Source of the DNA: RPQJ01 sp963777725
Lineage (GTDB): Bacteria; Pseudomonadota; Gammaproteobacteria; Steroidobacterales; Steroidobacteraceae
NCBI GenBank assembly: GCA_963777725.1
Contig: CAVZRR010000026.1
Coordinates: forward strand, 44,028 to 108,027
Direction: 5' to 3'
Length of the DNA: 64,000 nucleotides
Under the pieces are notes generated by a model that worked only from the letters and a program-made list of their open reading frames with translations, was not told the DNA's origin and did no database searches. Of this stretch, positions 27,462 to 36,866 are shown in pieces (the first letter of the stretch is position 1; each line of letters begins with the position of its first letter). The position numbers were made by a program, and so were the translations under genes.

Positions 27462-28530
27462 ATGCCATAGCCACAGGTGTCCCGCGTACCGGAATGGACA
27501 ATCTGGCCGAGAGCCCCCTTGGATCGTTCGGCGCCAGCATGAGCTGGCCCGCGTCGCCATACAGGCCGCGCAACCGGACACGGAGGTTGGCGAGTCCCAT
27601 GCCGGTGCCGCCCGCTGCACGGATTCCGACACCGGTGTCCGCCACACGCACGAAAAGAGTGTTGCCGTCGATCCATGCGTGCACCGAAATCTTCCCACCC
27701 TCGGGCAGGTCCCCGATTCCATGCTTGATCGCGTTCTCAACCAGAGTCGCGAGCGACAACGGTGGGATCAGGTGGTCGCGCAGTGACGGGGCGACGTCGA
27801 TTTCGTACTCGAGCCGGTCTCCCATACGGACGCGCAGGACGTCGAGATAGGCGGCGATCAGGTCAACCTCCCGTCCGAGCGCCGTTTCGCTCGCACGCAT
27901 CTCCGGCAACGCAGATTTGAGGTAATGAATGAAATCGGCGAGCGTCGAACGGCCACGCGCGAGATCGGTCTGGTACAGCCGACGTATGGTCGCGAGCGTG
28001 TTGAACAGGAAATGCGGTTCGATCTGCGACTGCAGGACCTGGAGTTCCGTCGCGACTCGCTGCTGGTCAAGTTGGAGGCGGGTCACTGCGGATTCGTGCA
28101 GTCGCGCCGCAGTTTCGCGGGCGCGTTGGCGGACGAGGATGATCACGCCCGATACGAGGCCGATCGGCAACCACCTCAACGCACGCAGCAGGACGACTTC
28201 GTAGGGAACGACGGGCCAGGCGCCCCACTGACGCCAGAGCACCAGCCACTCACCGACGAACGCCCCGACCAGCAGGGTCGTCGCGAACAGCGCGGCTCGC
28301 AGGTAAGCGTGGCGAGTCCGCACCCGGCCGCCCAGCACCAGTGCCACGAGCACGACGGCACCGATTGTGGCGAGGTCGCCGAAGCCGACCAGCCACGCAC
28401 CCGCGATTTCCGTCGCCGACCAGTCTCGATACAGCGCCCGCTGGAAGAGGATCTGCGTCGACTGCGCGAAGCAGATGAGCGCCGCGAACGCCGCGCTTCC
28501 GCGGGGCAGGCTCCAGGCACGCTGGCTCAT
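27448..28530 (-). CDS. LytS-type sensor histidine kinase
   Basis: A 360-residue kinase with about five membrane helices, then the His_kinase domain (IEPHFLFNTLATIRRLYQ, His as phospho-acceptor) and HATPase with N-box ENAIKHGIG, G1 VADTGVGI and G2 GTGMGLANLRVRL. This architecture pairs with LytTR regulators. The start MSQRAWSLPRGS (28530) begins just before the first helix. It heads the leftward operon: kinase, degenerate kinase, cupin, response regulator. Confidence 0.92.
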   Translation of the reverse strand: MSQRAWSLPRGSAAFAALICFAQSTQILFQRALYRDWSATEIAGAWLVGFGDLATIGAVVLVALVLGGRVRTRHAYLRAALFATTLLVGAFVGEWLVLWRQWGAWPVVPYEVVLLRALRWLPIGLVSGVIILVRQRARETAARLHESAVTRLQLDQQRVATELQVLQSQIEPHFLFNTLATIRRLYQTDLARGRSTLADFIHYLKSALPEMRASETALGREVDLIAAYLDVLRVRMGDRLEYEIDVAPSLRDHLIPPLSLATLVENAIKHGIGDLPEGGKISVHAWIDGNTLFVRVADTGVGIRAAGGTGMGLANLRVRLRGLYGDAGQLMLAPNDPRGLSARLSIPVRGTPVAMAYGSK

Positions 28531-28724
28531 CGTCGAAAGGATACACGGGGCGGAAATGCGCGCTATCACCGGTGGGGCCCATGGCCACGCGATCGGAGCC
28601 GCGGTTTCCAGATTCGTGGCCACTGCGGGCCGGTTCGTGCTCAGCTGCGCCGCTTCGTCGCAAACACGCCGCGCGCTGCTGGTCCGCGGCTAACGTGACG
28701 CCGCAATCATCAGGGGAGATGGAC

Positions 28725-30245
28725 ATGGAACTCAAGCCAAACAGCCCGGTGTATTCCGTGGATGCTCGAATTCGCATCGGCATGCTGGCGTTCTTAGCGT
28801 GCTTGGTCGCCGCCTGCAGCGGCGGCATGGGCCCGACTCCGGAGCCTCCGCCGGTCGGTCCACCAGGCGCGATCGTTCAACCGTTCGTCGTCATGGACAC
28901 GATTACTGGTTTCAACGGACAGGGCTTCGGGCTGCGCCACGACCCCTCGGCGTACCTGCTCGTCAACGGAAGCGCTCTGGTGACTGTGAACGGGCAGCCT
29001 GCTCGACCCGAGGATCTGCACGACGGTGAACTTGCATTGATTCGCGGGACAAGATCGTACAGGTACGGCCAGTTGGATTCCTGGCACCTGGACTCGATAG
29101 ATGTCCGTCACCAGTTAGTTGGACCGGTCGAGTCAATCGATCTGCACAACGCGCGAGTCGTCGTGATGGGTCAGCAAGTGAACGTGACTGGCGACACGAT
29201 AGTCGCGGATATTTCGGTAGCGATGGGCGGCCTTGCAGCACTGCAACCAGAGGAAGCGGTCGTCGTCAGCGGTCATTCCACCGCCTCTGGCGAGTTGGTG
29301 GCAACGCGAATCGCGCGCCGGACATCCGGCAGTGACGTGCTGCTGCACGGCCTGATTGCAACATCAGACCCGGCGTCCAGCCGATTTCGGATTGGCGGAT
29401 TGGATGTGTACTACGGCCAGGCAAACGTCGACCGGCAGGACTTTCCAACCGGGACCCCGGCGATTGGCGACCACGTCATGGTGAGAGCGACCGGTGCGCC
29501 AATGGCCGCGCTGCTGGAAGCTACTGTCGTCACGTTCGTTCCGCGAACTCTGGAGGCCGCACAAGACGCCGACGTCGAATTGACCGGCTTTGTCACCCGT
29601 TACGGGTCGGCAGCAGACTTCGACGTTGGTGGCGTGGCGACCAAACTCAACTGCGACGGCCCCAACTGCGGCGATGATCCGCGCCTTCTCGGCAATGATG
29701 CGCCGGTGTGGGTGTTCGGAAAACTCGACGAGAGCGGAGTGGTCGGTGTCAACGGCATTACATATCTGACAGACGGCGACGTTTCGTTGACCGGTCCAGT
29801 TACCGCGATCGATTCCAAAACCGCCACCCTCACGGTTCTTGGATTTCGAGTGCAGCCGAACGTCCTGACCAGGTTCGGCAGCGAGCGCGTTGGTGATGCG
29901 CCCGTCATCACTACTGGCGATCTGCGGGTCGGCGACGTCGTTGCCGCCTCCGGAACCTATGGCGGCAGCCCGGGTCTGCTGCTCGCGAGCAAGGTCCTGC
30001 GCGTGCCCGATCAGGAACCGCTGATCGCGACCAGCAACTTCGGATTTGCCAGACCGGCGATCGTCGTGCTCGGGCAACAGGTTCTGACGAATGGTTCGAC
30101 GAACATCGACGTGTGCGGGAGACCGGCCGACGACACGTGGTTATTCTCGTACTCCGTCTACTTCCTGAAGATCGGATTTTCGGTGCCCACGGTGGATCCC
30201 CTGGAGGCGAACTGGGTTACCGTCTATGACGAGAACTACTGCTGA
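28725..30245 (+). CDS. DUF5666-containing lipoprotein
   Basis: A 506-residue exported lipoprotein. The leader ends LVAACSGG, a lipobox with acylated Cys near residue 28. The body is built of repeated beta-rich modules of about 70-80 residues, seen as VELTGFVTRYGSAADFDV, LTGPVTAIDSKTATLTVLG and DLRVGDVVAASGTYG, characteristic of DUF5666. The function is unknown. The start at 28725 has AGGGGAG six bases upstream and is preferred over ATG 28719. Codon use looks less GC-biased than in neighbours, hinting at separate ancestry. The 194 bp upstream holds nothing recognisable. Confidence 0.8.
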   Translation: MELKPNSPVYSVDARIRIGMLAFLACLVAACSGGMGPTPEPPPVGPPGAIVQPFVVMDTITGFNGQGFGLRHDPSAYLLVNGSALVTVNGQPARPEDLHDGELALIRGTRSYRYGQLDSWHLDSIDVRHQLVGPVESIDLHNARVVVMGQQVNVTGDTIVADISVAMGGLAALQPEEAVVVSGHSTASGELVATRIARRTSGSDVLLHGLIATSDPASSRFRIGGLDVYYGQANVDRQDFPTGTPAIGDHVMVRATGAPMAALLEATVVTFVPRTLEAAQDADVELTGFVTRYGSAADFDVGGVATKLNCDGPNCGDDPRLLGNDAPVWVFGKLDESGVVGVNGITYLTDGDVSLTGPVTAIDSKTATLTVLGFRVQPNVLTRFGSERVGDAPVITTGDLRVGDVVAASGTYGGSPGLLLASKVLRVPDQEPLIATSNFGFARPAIVVLGQQVLTNGSTNIDVCGRPADDTWLFSYSVYFLKIGFSVPTVDPLEANWVTVYDENYC

Positions 30246-30262
30246 GGCCAACTGAGGCGCAG

Positions 30263-32344
30263 TCACCACAGCTTGCGCAGCTGCGAGGCCACGTCGATGC
30301 GCGCACCCGGCGCTGCCGCGGACTGTGCGGCAGCCTCGGGCTGCGCCGGCCACGCCGCCCGCTCGAAGCGTTCGAGCACCGCTTCGGTCATGAACCGGCT
30401 GCGTGCTCCGTGCACGTACCGGTCGCCGGTCGGCGACTGTTGCGTCACGTAAAAGCGCACCGGCGCGAGCAGGTGCAGCTCCTGCTTCGCGCGTGTCATC
30501 GCGACGTACAGTAACCGGCGCTCTTCTTCGATGAGCTCGGGCCGGCCGGCTGAGAATTCGGAGGGGAAGCTGCCATCCGTGACGTTCAACACGTGCACCG
30601 CTTCCCATTCCTGTCCCTTTGCCGAGTGCACGGTCGACAACACGAGGTAGTCCTCGTCGAGCAGCGGATCGCCGGCGAGGTCGCCGCTCGCCTGCGGCGG
30701 GTCGAGTGTCAGCTCAGTGACGAACGACTCGCGCGTCGCATACTGCGCCGAGAGCCGTTCGAGTTGCTCGAGGTCGCCGCGACGCACTGGCGCCATCTCG
30801 TAGAGTCGCTCGAGTTGCGGCTCGTACCAGGCTCGCACCCGCGCCACCTGCCCTTCCCAGGCTGCGGATTCAGCGGCAATCGCCGACATCATCGCGACAA
30901 ACCCCGACCAGTGCTCCCGAGTCGCGGTGGGTACCGAATGATCCGCCAGCGCCTGCCAGCGGAATCCCGCGGCCTCGAACGCATCGCAGGCTCGCTCGGA
31001 GTACGCCGGGCCCATGCCCGGCATCAGCTGCAGCACGCGGAACCCGGCGATCCGGTTGCGCGGGTTGTCGGCCCAGCGCAGCACCGCGAGCAGGTCCTTG
31101 ACGTGCGCGGCCTCGAGGAACTTGAGCCCGCCGTACTTGACGTAGGGGATGTTGCGACGCATCAGCTCGAGCTCGAGCACGTCGCTGTGGTCGGCGTTGC
31201 GGAACAGCACGGCCTGTCGGCGCAGGTCGATGCCTCGCTCGCGACACTCGAGCACCCGCTCGACGACGTAGCCGGCCTGCGCCTGGTCGTCCTGCACCGT
31301 CACGTAGCGCGGTTTCGCGCCCCCGCCGCGAGTGCTGCGCAGGAATTTGCGGAACTGCCGGCCGCCGTCGGCCATCAGCGCGTTGGCGGCATCGAGCACC
31401 GGTTGCGTCGAGCGGTAGTTCTCCTCGAGCGTGACGACGTGCGCCGGCGGCGAGAAGCGTTCGGGAAACTCGAGGATGTTCTCGACCGTGGCGCCACGGA
31501 ACGAATAGATCGACTGCGCGTCGTCGCCCACGACCGTGACACCGGTCCCGTCGGGCTTCAAGCGCAGCAGGATCTCCGCCTGCAGCCGGTTCGTGTCCTG
31601 GTATTCGTCCACCAGCACCTGGTCGAACTGCGCACCGATCTCGCGGGCCAGCGCCGGGTCGCCCATCATCACGTGCCAGTAGAGCAGCAGGTCGTCGTAG
31701 TCGAGCGCCTGCTGTGCAAGCTTTTCCTCGACGTACGCGCGATAGAGCTCGGTCAGCTGCGGCTCCCAGTCGAGGCACCACGGGTACGCGGTCTCGAGCG
31801 TGTGGCGCAACGGCAGTTGGCTGTTGATCCGGTGCGAGTAGATGCCGAGGCAGGTGTCCTTGCGCGGGAAGCGCTTCTCGGTCTTCGAGAATCCGAGCCG
31901 GTGCCGCACCACGTCCATCAGGTCCGCCGCGTCGCCGCGATCGAGCACGCTGAACGACGGCTCGAGGCGGAGGCGTTGCGCATGCTGGCGGATCAATCGG
32001 TTGCCGATCGCGTGGAAGGTGCCGGACCACGGCAGCCGCATCATGGGCGGCAGCGCCGCGCCGGGCTTGGCGGCGGCCAGCGCCTGCGCGACGACGCGTT
32101 GCGCGCGGCGCGTCATCTCTAGGGCCGCACGGCGCGTGAACGTGAGCAGCAGCAACCGCTCGGGCGCGACACCGTGCAGCAGGAAGTACGCGACGCGATG
32201 CGCCAGCGTGTTGGTCTTGCCGGTGCCTGCACCGGCAATGACCAGCAGGGGAGAGGCGCGAACGCCGTCGTCCGTCACCTCGCCGTGCGTGGCCGCCTCG
32301 CGCTGCGCGGCGTTGAGCCCCGCGAATGCCGCATCGATCGTCAT
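30263..32344 (-). CDS. UvrD/Rep-family ATP-dependent helicase
   Basis: A 693-residue superfamily 1A DNA helicase. Motif I is VIAGAGTGKTNTLAHRV, motif II VLVDEYQDTN, motif III VVGDDAQSIYSFRGA, motif IV LEENYRSTQPVLDAAN, motif V VHSAKGQEWEAVHV and motif VI EERRLLYVAMTRAK. It lacks the extended C-terminal domains of RecB and AddA. The closest functional class is UvrD-like 3'-5' helicase used in repair or replication. Start ATG 32344 (MTIDAAFAGL); the longer open frame upstream is antisense of the aldehyde dehydrogenase gene. Its 3' end is 17 bp from the convergent DUF5666 gene. Confidence 0.93.
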   Translation of the reverse strand: MTIDAAFAGLNAAQREAATHGEVTDDGVRASPLLVIAGAGTGKTNTLAHRVAYFLLHGVAPERLLLLTFTRRAALEMTRRAQRVVAQALAAAKPGAALPPMMRLPWSGTFHAIGNRLIRQHAQRLRLEPSFSVLDRGDAADLMDVVRHRLGFSKTEKRFPRKDTCLGIYSHRINSQLPLRHTLETAYPWCLDWEPQLTELYRAYVEEKLAQQALDYDDLLLYWHVMMGDPALAREIGAQFDQVLVDEYQDTNRLQAEILLRLKPDGTGVTVVGDDAQSIYSFRGATVENILEFPERFSPPAHVVTLEENYRSTQPVLDAANALMADGGRQFRKFLRSTRGGGAKPRYVTVQDDQAQAGYVVERVLECRERGIDLRRQAVLFRNADHSDVLELELMRRNIPYVKYGGLKFLEAAHVKDLLAVLRWADNPRNRIAGFRVLQLMPGMGPAYSERACDAFEAAGFRWQALADHSVPTATREHWSGFVAMMSAIAAESAAWEGQVARVRAWYEPQLERLYEMAPVRRGDLEQLERLSAQYATRESFVTELTLDPPQASGDLAGDPLLDEDYLVLSTVHSAKGQEWEAVHVLNVTDGSFPSEFSAGRPELIEEERRLLYVAMTRAKQELHLLAPVRFYVTQQSPTGDRYVHGARSRFMTEAVLERFERAAWPAQPEAAAQSAAAPGARIDVASQLRKLW

Positions 32345-32452
32345 GGGTGTGGCGACTATAGGGCTTGACTGTATGGATATCCAGCCAGACAGTCCCGGTC
32401 GCGCGGGCGGTAAGATGCGCGCGCCTGCCAACCACGGAGTGCGCGCAGCCCT

Positions 32453-32866
32453 ATGGACGAGTTCAGCTTTTCGGGATTCCTGTGGCGTCTGGTGTTCTCG
32501 GTGGCGCTGGTGCTGCTGACGTTCAACCCGACCGGTCACTCTTATTATCACTGGCTGCTGGACGGGTTCCCGTCGATCACGCCCGGCGAAGCCGTGGCCG
32601 GCATCGTGCTGCTCGGCGCGTGGATCTTTTTCGTGCGCTCGACGTTCGCGGCGATGGGCGCGCTCGGCGTCGGCCTGTTGCTCGCGCTGTTCGCCTCGAT
32701 CGTCTGGTGGGTCACGAGTCGCGGCTGGCTGGATCTGGGCGACCGCTACGCGATGGCCTGGGTCGTGCTCGGCGTGCTCGGCGTCGTGCTCGGCGTCGGG
32801 ATGTCGTGGTCGCACATCCGTCGTCGGATCTCGGGCCAGGCGTCGGTGGACCGAGTCGACACCTGA
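32453..32866 (+). CDS. DUF6524-like membrane protein
   Basis: A 137-residue inner-membrane protein with four helices: FLWRLVFSVALVLLTF, GIVLLGAWIFFVRSTF, LLLALFASIVWWVT and VVLGVLGVVLGVG. The FNPTGHSYYHWL segment after helix 1 is conserved in small proteobacterial proteins annotated as DUF6524; the assignment is by resemblance. No function is known. It starts 108 bp after the divergent helicase gene. Confidence 0.75.
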   Translation: MDEFSFSGFLWRLVFSVALVLLTFNPTGHSYYHWLLDGFPSITPGEAVAGIVLLGAWIFFVRSTFAAMGALGVGLLLALFASIVWWVTSRGWLDLGDRYAMAWVVLGVLGVVLGVGMSWSHIRRRISGQASVDRVDT

Positions 32867-32880
32867 GTGATCGGCACCGT

Positions 32881-34257
32881 TTACCGAACCATCTTCATCA
32901 GCTTCGCCTTGAAGTCGTTGTACGGCGGATAGCGCATCGGCGCGTCGAGCCTGAAGCTGCGCTTCATGACCGGCTTCATGTGGCTGAACGTCTCGAAGCC
33001 GTACCAGCCGGTGTAGCGGCCCATGCCGCTGTTGCCGATGCCGCCGAACGGCAGCTCCGGCGACACCATGAAGATCACCGCATCGTTGATGCAGACGCTG
33101 CCGGCGCTCAACTTCGCAAGCACGGCCTCCTCGAGCGTCTTGCTCTTCGTGAACAGGTACAGCGCCAGCGGCTTCGGCCGGTCCGCGACGTGCTTGATCG
33201 CGTGGTGCATCTCGTCGACGGTGATCACGGGCAGCACGGGCCCGAAGATCTCCTCGGTCATCAGCGCCGAGTCCGGCGCCGGATCGAGCACGATGGTCGG
33301 CGCGACGTAGCGGTTCGCCGCGTCGACGCGCCCGCCCGTGTGGATCTTCTCGCCTTCGAGCAGCTGCTGGAATCGGGCGGCGTGGCGCTCGCTCGCAATC
33401 CGGCAGAAATCCGGGCTCTGCGACGGATCGTCCCCGTAGAACTCCTTGATCTTGCCCGCCAGCAGGTCGACGAACTGCGCCGACACGTCGCGATGCACGA
33501 GCACGTGGTCCGGGGCGACGCAGGTCTGTCCGGCATTGATGAACTTGCCCCAGGCGATCCGCGACGCGGCCACCTCGAGGTCGGCGCTCTTGTCCACCAG
33601 GCACGGGCTCTTGCCGCCGAGCTCGAGCGTGACCGGCGTCAGGTGCTTCGCGGCCGCGGTCATGACGATGCGCGCGACGCGCTCGTTGCCCGTGTAGAGG
33701 ATGTGGTCGAAGCGCTGCTCGAGCAGTTCCGTCGTTTCCGGAACGCCGCCTTCGACGATGGCGAACGCGTCGCCGTCGAGATAGCGTGGCAGGATGCTCG
33801 CAATGGCCGCCGAAACGTTCGCAGTGACCTCGGACGGCTTCATCACGACGCAATTGCCGCCGGCGATCGCGCCGACTAGCGGCGCGAGTACCATCGACAA
33901 CGGGTAGTTCCACGGCGCAATGATCAGCGCCACGCCCTTCGACTCGGGCTGGACGTAGCTGCGGCCGGGCTGCAGCATCATCGGCGTGTAGACGCGCCGC
34001 GGCTTCATCCATTTCGCCAGGTTCTTGCCGGCGTACTTCGCCTCCGCCTCGACGAAGCTCATCTCGGTCAGCACGGCCTCGAACAGGCACTTGCCGAGGT
34101 CGAGGCGCAGCGCCTCGGCGAAGTCGGCCTCGTGCTGGCGCATCATCCGCCCGAGCTCGAAGAGCTGGGCCTGCCGCCACTCGATCGGGCGCGTCTTGCC
34201 GCTGTCGAAAGTCTGGCGCAGCCGCGCCACCGTCGAAGGAATCGAAGAGATCGTCAC
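32881..34257 (-). CDS. Aldehyde dehydrogenase (class 3 / coniferyl aldehyde type)
   Basis: A 458-residue NAD(P)-dependent aldehyde dehydrogenase. Catalytic Cys is in NAGQTCVAPD and the general-base Glu in TLELGGKSPC. IIAPWNYPL and FTKSKTLEE fit the short, class 3-like group to which coniferyl and fatty-aldehyde dehydrogenases belong, and the C-terminal hydrophobic tail of membrane forms is absent. The GTG start at 34257 gives VTISSIPSTVARLRQTF with GGAG eight bases upstream; an in-frame longer start at 34341 is less likely. It faces the DUF6524 gene tail to tail. Confidence 0.92.
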   Translation of the reverse strand: MTISSIPSTVARLRQTFDSGKTRPIEWRQAQLFELGRMMRQHEADFAEALRLDLGKCLFEAVLTEMSFVEAEAKYAGKNLAKWMKPRRVYTPMMLQPGRSYVQPESKGVALIIAPWNYPLSMVLAPLVGAIAGGNCVVMKPSEVTANVSAAIASILPRYLDGDAFAIVEGGVPETTELLEQRFDHILYTGNERVARIVMTAAAKHLTPVTLELGGKSPCLVDKSADLEVAASRIAWGKFINAGQTCVAPDHVLVHRDVSAQFVDLLAGKIKEFYGDDPSQSPDFCRIASERHAARFQQLLEGEKIHTGGRVDAANRYVAPTIVLDPAPDSALMTEEIFGPVLPVITVDEMHHAIKHVADRPKPLALYLFTKSKTLEEAVLAKLSAGSVCINDAVIFMVSPELPFGGIGNSGMGRYTGWYGFETFSHMKPVMKRSFRLDAPMRYPPYNDFKAKLMKMVR

Positions 34258-34364
34258 GGAGGGTCTCCAGAAGTCCCCGGCCCCCGGGGAATCAATCTGG
34301 CACGCTATCACAGCCCGCGCCGGACTGGCGCACTGCAGCATCGACCCGCCGAATGAGGTGTTCC

Positions 34365-34886
34365 ATGATCGAAAACAGCCGCAATGTCTTCACGGGCCGC
34401 GTCCTCACGCTCAACCTGGAGCAGGTCCGGCTGCCGAACGGACAGGTCGCGGAACTCGAGATCGCGCACCATCCGGGCGGAGCTGCCGTGGTCGCGGTCG
34501 ATGCCGAAGGGCGGGTGTGCCTGCTGCGCCAGTTCCGTCATGCGGCCGGCGGCTGGCTCACCGAGTTGCCGGCCGGCAAGCTCGACGGCGGCGAGCCACC
34601 CCTCGAATGCGCGCGCCGCGAGCTGGCCGAGGAGGCCGGCGTCAGCGCCCGGCGCTGGGAGAAGCTGGGCGAGTTCTTCAGCTCGCCCGGCGTGCTGACC
34701 GAGGTGATCCACCTGTTCCTGGCGCGGGACCTCGAGCCGGCCGATGCGTCGCCCGAGGATCACGAGGTGCTGGAGGCCACCTGGGTGCCCCTGCGGGACG
34801 CCATCGACCTGGCCGCGAGCGGACGGCTGCAGGATGCCAAGAGCCTGATCGGCCTGCTTTGGGCCCGCGAACGGGACATAGCGTGA
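34365..34886 (+). CDS. Nudix hydrolase, ADP-ribose pyrophosphatase type
   Basis: A 173-residue Nudix enzyme. The Nudix box is GKLDGGEPPLECARRELAEE followed by AGV, with the three catalytic glutamates in RELAEEAG. The N-terminal LNLEQVRLPNGQVAELEI and the FFSSPGVLTEVIHLFLARDL tail match ADP-ribose pyrophosphatases, which split ADP-ribose to AMP and ribose 5-phosphate. The ATG at 34365 has GAGGTG five bases upstream. The next gene starts 71 bp downstream on the same strand. Confidence 0.9.
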   Translation: MIENSRNVFTGRVLTLNLEQVRLPNGQVAELEIAHHPGGAAVVAVDAEGRVCLLRQFRHAAGGWLTELPAGKLDGGEPPLECARRELAEEAGVSARRWEKLGEFFSSPGVLTEVIHLFLARDLEPADASPEDHEVLEATWVPLRDAIDLAASGRLQDAKSLIGLLWARERDIA

Positions 34887-34957
34887 TCTGGATCGCGTTC
34901 CAGCCGCGCTGGGATTCTGTAACATTTGCGCGAACGTCCGCGACCCTGGAGAGAGCC

Positions 34958-35329
34958 ATGAAGGAGAAGCCGCCCGGCAGGGCTCCGGCACCGCCGCGCA
35001 ATGACGACGCGCGCGGCCGCCTCGGCGTCGACGATCGCGGCAACGTCACCTGGGAATGGACCGATGATCGCGACCTGCTCGCCGACGACGTGCTGGGCGA
35101 GACCGCACGCCTGCGCGCGCTCGTTGATCCGGCGCTGGACTTGCAGGATGAGCCGGACGACCCGATGAATCCGCTCAAGAAGAATCCAAAGGGGCTCAAG
35201 AGCGGCTACAACCCGTACAACAGCGGCGCGCTCGAAAAGCAGAGCTACAGGAAGAGGAAGAACCTGAAGGAACTCTCGAAGTGGATCGAGCTACGCAAGA
35301 AGGTCGCGAAGAAGACCGACGACGAGTAG
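34958..35329 (+). CDS. Hypothetical protein, 123 aa
   Basis: A 123-residue soluble protein. The first half is acidic (NVTWEWTDDRDLLADDVLGE, then LDLQDEPDDPMNP); the second is strongly basic (LKKNPKGLKSGYNPYNSG, then RKRKNLKELSKWIELRKKVA) and may bind nucleic acid. No family recognised. Start ATG 34958 has GGAGAG at proper spacing. It follows the Nudix gene and may be co-transcribed with it. Confidence 0.75.
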   Translation: MKEKPPGRAPAPPRNDDARGRLGVDDRGNVTWEWTDDRDLLADDVLGETARLRALVDPALDLQDEPDDPMNPLKKNPKGLKSGYNPYNSGALEKQSYRKRKNLKELSKWIELRKKVAKKTDDE

Positions 35330-35339
35330 GCTTCGTCGC

Positions 35340-35999
35340 TCAACGCCACTGCGCCGCGTGACGCAGCTTGGCGTGCCGGCCAAGACGGTAGAACGCGCGG
35401 AGCTCCGCCAGCATCGCTTCGGGCCGAGCTTGCCGGCGCCGCAGGAAGCGCTCTTCGAGCCGGCGGCAGAATCGCGCCGCGAAGCGATGTGCCTCCTCGT
35501 AACGTCCACGCTCGTCCGCCGACAAGGTTGGCAGGAACGTCACCCGCTCGAACAGCCGCTCGAACAACTCGCCCGGAAACCGTCCGGCGCGCTGCTCGAG
35601 CATCAGCCGCAACGCGCTCGCGTACTTGTCCACCTCGGCCTGCAACTCGAGCTCGAGCAGTGACACGGTCCGCTCGCGGCCCGCGCTCCAGACGAAGTAA
35701 TGAAAGTGGCTGACGCCCTCGAGCGCCGTGCAGTAGTCCGCGAGATTCTCCTCCGACAGCGAGCGCAGCGGGCAATGCTCGCCCAGCCGCTCGAGCACGG
35801 CCTGGTCCACGTACAGCGACAGTTCGACGCCCTGCTCGTCCTCGGCGACCAGCAGCTGCTCGTCCGTCCCGGGAGGTGCCTGCGTGCCGGCCAGCGCGGC
35901 GGCATGGGTCGCGTCGGTGATCAGGAAATCGTAGACGTCGTGCTCCGCCGGCGCGTCGTACAGGCCGGCGAGCAGGTTCTGCAACTCGCGGAGCAACAT
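35340..35999 (-). CDS. Unknown protein, partner of 36005 gene (downstream)
   Basis: A 219-residue soluble protein starting MLLRELQNLLAGLYD and ending LGRHAKLRHAAQWR. It contains acidic stretches (LVAEDEQGVELSLYVDQA) and a basic arginine-rich C-terminal helix (FCRRLEERFLRRRQARPE), and looks helical overall. It starts 5 bp after the stop of the 36005 gene, so the two form an operon. No known domain recognised; a nucleic-acid or regulatory role is only guessed from charge pattern. Confidence 0.7.
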   Translation of the reverse strand: MLLRELQNLLAGLYDAPAEHDVYDFLITDATHAAALAGTQAPPGTDEQLLVAEDEQGVELSLYVDQAVLERLGEHCPLRSLSEENLADYCTALEGVSHFHYFVWSAGRERTVSLLELELQAEVDKYASALRLMLEQRAGRFPGELFERLFERVTFLPTLSADERGRYEEAHRFAARFCRRLEERFLRRRQARPEAMLAELRAFYRLGRHAKLRHAAQWR

Positions 36000-36004
36000 G
36001 CCGG

Positions 36005-36637
36005 TCAATTCGGCACGCGGCCCACGGGCACGACGGCCGGGCTCACGCCGAGTTCCCGCAGCAAGCCGTGGGCGCGCGGACTGCCGGTCTTGAGCCAGAC
36101 CTCGTAGAGCCGCAGCACGTCGCGATCGCTGTGGCGCCAGGACATCTCGCTGACGTCGTTCAACGCGTCCACGAGGCGGTGGAACTTCGCGGCAAGCTCC
36201 GAGAACACGCCCGCCAGCGCGCGACCGCGCGCACCCGACCCGCAGGTGTCGGCGAGCGTGCCGTAAGCGCGACCGCCCATCGCGATGTGATAGTCGACGT
36301 CGACCAGCCGGCGGGCGAAGCCGTGCGACAGAAAACCCGCCACGAACAGCGAGACGTCGCCGAGGCGCTGCAGCGTCCGGCTGCGCTGCTCGGTGCACGG
36401 CGCGTCCGCGGCCTCGGCGAGCATCAGCGCCAGCGGCTTGAGGCGCGGCCCCTCGCGGGTCTGCTCGAACAGCGCTTCGGAGCGCGCGAACATCGTGAGC
36501 AGGCTCACGACGTAGTGCTCCGTGTGGTCGTCCACGCCGACGTGCTGGCGCGCGAGCGCGTCGTGCACGGCGTCGCGGAAGAACTCCTGCAGGTTGCGGA
36601 CGTCGATCGCGGGGGCTTCGGGCGCGTCGGGGGTCAT
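36005..36637 (-). CDS. Unknown protein, first gene of a two-gene operon
   Basis: A 210-residue soluble, helix-rich protein starting MTPDAPEAPAIDVRNLQEFF and ending VVPVGRVPN. It includes LTMFARSEALFEQT, VSLFVAGFLSHGFARRLVDV and VFSELAAKFHRLVDALNDV. No catalytic motif, signal peptide or membrane helix is clear. ATG 36637 has a GGAG site close upstream. The 229 bp to the HAD gene hold no features. It leads the operon whose second gene starts 5 bp downstream of its stop. Confidence 0.7.
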   Translation of the reverse strand: MTPDAPEAPAIDVRNLQEFFRDAVHDALARQHVGVDDHTEHYVVSLLTMFARSEALFEQTREGPRLKPLALMLAEAADAPCTEQRSRTLQRLGDVSLFVAGFLSHGFARRLVDVDYHIAMGGRAYGTLADTCGSGARGRALAGVFSELAAKFHRLVDALNDVSEMSWRHSDRDVLRLYEVWLKTGSPRAHGLLRELGVSPAVVPVGRVPN

Positions 36638-36866
36638 GATCTCCTCTCCGGTGCGTGACGAATGGCAGCCGGCCACGCTGACTGCTGACAGCATGGCGGG
36701 CGCGGGAAATCTGCGGGGCTGGATGAGGTCTGGCGGCGCGGGTGGATCAAGCGATCCATTGCGCGCGCCGCGGTGCGTTGCGGCGACGAAGTGCCATGCG
36801 TCGAAGCTACCGAAGTTCGCCCTCGGCAATCAAGAGCCGATTCGAGACGAGCCGCACAGTCCGACG

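Noticed and set aside
30263..34180. Giant minus-strand frame of 1305 codons
   Set aside because: It joins the true helicase (from 32344) with an out-of-frame reading of the aldehyde dehydrogenase gene; only the helicase part is real.
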